Shown here piece by piece: positions 63,152-64,000 of a DNA stretch of 64,000 bases. Source of the stretch: Subtercola endophyticus (GTDB lineage: Bacteria; Actinomycetota; Actinomycetes; Actinomycetales; Microbacteriaceae). Every line of letters starts with the position of its first letter. The stretch's first letter is position 1. The notes under the pieces were generated by a model, which was not told where the DNA came from, did not search any database, and saw only the letters and a program-made list of their open reading frames with translations. The DNA is taken from contig NZ_CP087997.1 of assembly GCF_021044565.1 (NCBI RefSeq), positions 3,162,001 to 3,226,000 on the forward strand, written 5' to 3'. The position numbers and the translations under genes are program-made.

Positions 63152-63166
63152 GTCCGTAATATGGAC
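63152..63166. promoter_or_regulatory. IclR-type operator candidate
   Basis: GTCCGTAATATGGAC, an imperfect 15-bp palindrome (6 of 7 half-site pairs if T-A centre mismatches are counted leniently), in the scoA/iclR intergenic region. Suited to control both directions. Confidence 0.45.
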
Positions 63167-63206
63167 ACATCGAGGACATATCTGAGCCCGCCGAAGGAGA
63201 TCACCG

Positions 63207-64000
63207 ATGGCCCAAGCACTGCAAGGAGCTCAGATGATCGCGCGCGCCGGGCTCGTTCTGCGTGCCGTCAGCGCGCGTATGCCCGACGGAGTCTCCACGG
63301 CCGACGTGGCTCGCGACACGGCGCTTGCTCGCCCGACGGCTCATCGGCTGCTCGCTTCGCTGGCGGCCGAAGGGTTTCTCGACCTCGACAGCGCTCGGGG
63401 TCGCTGGTTTCTCGGCCCAGAACTGTTTCTGATGGGATCGCTCGCGGCCGAGCGCTATGACATGACCGACCTCGCGCGTGACAGCGTGGAACTCTTGGCA
63501 CGCGAGACCGGCGAGAGCGCCTTTCTTTCGGCCCGCCGCGGATACGAAACCGTGTGCGTGACGCGGGTCGAGGGCAGTTTTCCCGTGCGATCGCACGTGC
63601 TGTACGAAGGCGTTCGGTTTCCGCTGGGCGTGGCATCCGCAGGCCTGGCGATCGTGTCGTTCTTGTCGCCGGCCGAGATCGACACCTATCTTGCGGGCGA
63701 CCCGCTCGTCGAGCGCTGGGGCGAACCGCACTCGGCAGCCGCGCTGCGCAAGCGGATCGCCGAGACGCGCTCCCTCGGTTACGCCGTCAACCCGGCCTTG
63801 ATCGTCGAGGGCAGCTGGGGCATGGGCGCCGCCATCTTCGACGACTCCGGCCGCCCGATCTGGGCGCTCAGCCTCACCGGCATCGAATCCCGTTTCGCCG
63901 CCCACCGCCGCCCCCAGCTCGGCAAGCTCCTGCTCGAGCAGGCCCACCTCGTGACCCGCCGCCTCACCACCCGCGCCGTCTCCTTCACCCCGCCCCGCCG
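63207..64000 (+). CDS. IclR-family transcriptional regulator (3' end outside window)
   Basis: Open frame from ATG 63207 (AAGGAG upstream) to the window end, 264 codons without stop. Winged HTH VSTADVARDTALARPTAHRL with LAAEGFLDLDSARGRWFLG, then the IclR effector domain (LARETGESAFLSARRG, EGVRFPLGVASAGLAIVSF). IclR proteins of the PcaR/KdgR group control CoA-transferase/thiolase operons; divergence from scoA supports that role. Only the extreme C-terminus can be missing. Confidence 0.92.
   Translation, partial: MAQALQGAQMIARAGLVLRAVSARMPDGVSTADVARDTALARPTAHRLLASLAAEGFLDLDSARGRWFLGPELFLMGSLAAERYDMTDLARDSVELLARETGESAFLSARRGYETVCVTRVEGSFPVRSHVLYEGVRFPLGVASAGLAIVSFLSPAEIDTYLAGDPLVERWGEPHSAAALRKRIAETRSLGYAVNPALIVEGSWGMGAAIFDDSGRPIWALSLTGIESRFAAHRRPQLGKLLLEQAHLVTRRLTTRAVSFTPPR

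Overview
The window is high-GC DNA with dense gene packing. Start and stop codons often overlap as ATGA, GTGA or TGATG, and GTG starts are frequent. This architecture and the gene content (Asp23/DUF2273 cluster, IclR/LacI/ECF regulators, DHA2 exporters) point to an actinobacterium, probably a Microbacteriaceae-like member of the Micrococcales. The taxonomic call is inference. No rRNA, tRNA or CRISPR array was seen.

Layout. (1) 34-14584, plus strand: a catabolic cluster for a cyclic amide/hydantoin-type compound. It holds hyuA-hyuB, an RbsBAC-type ABC importer, an amidohydrolase, a DapA-family lyase, two FAD/NAD-type oxidoreductase subunits (HcnC-like and an internally shortened HcnB-like), a D-hydantoinase/dihydropyrimidinase and an ornithine cyclodeaminase/mu-crystallin protein. 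An epoxide hydrolase follows (14777-15994). (2) 16091-20285, minus: glucuronate catabolism, uxaC-uxuB-manD. It abuts, 4 nt downstream of a stop codon, (3) 20290-24559, a divergent ECF sigma/Asp23 envelope-stress-like cluster. (4) 25041-33532, minus: a ChvE-MmsAB-type sugar importer, a strikingly degenerate extra ABC ATPase, araD, a coupled 67-residue ORF and a LacI regulator with matching palindromes. (5) 33739-34272: a scar of two half-genes (SDR and TetR tails) between long inverted repeats.

(6) 34305-56477 is dominated by probable sulfur metabolism. After a GlcD-type oxidase come a ketopantoate-reductase-like protein, an oligopeptide/nickel-type ABC importer, a DszC/SfnB-like flavoprotein and an SsuD-like LLM monooxygenase. 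This operon is preceded by a short ORF ending in a C-x-C-x-C-x-C run that looks like a cysteine leader peptide. Then come mesX-mesD (folate-independent methionine synthase system), an SseA-type sulfurtransferase, a LysR regulator, an NtaA/DszA-like monooxygenase and metY. The sulfur region is split by a patch (45.5-49.8 kb) of small unfamiliar genes, possibly orphan immunity-type genes. That patch carries an intact IS256-family element with terminal inverted repeats and a perfect 8-bp target duplication.

(7) 56538-64000: a higBA toxin-antitoxin pair; a DHA2 exporter with MarR and TetR regulators and two operator-like palindromes; a thiolase/CoA-transferase operon; and a divergent IclR regulator running off the window end.

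Two sequence habits recur. One is in-frame minisatellite expansion coding for Gly/Ala/Pro/Ser-rich inserts inside otherwise conserved enzymes. The other is short duplications beginning at or next to stop codons, together with a set of long inverted repeats at gene 3' ends. All functional calls rest on reading the translated sequences and recalled family features; no database search was possible.
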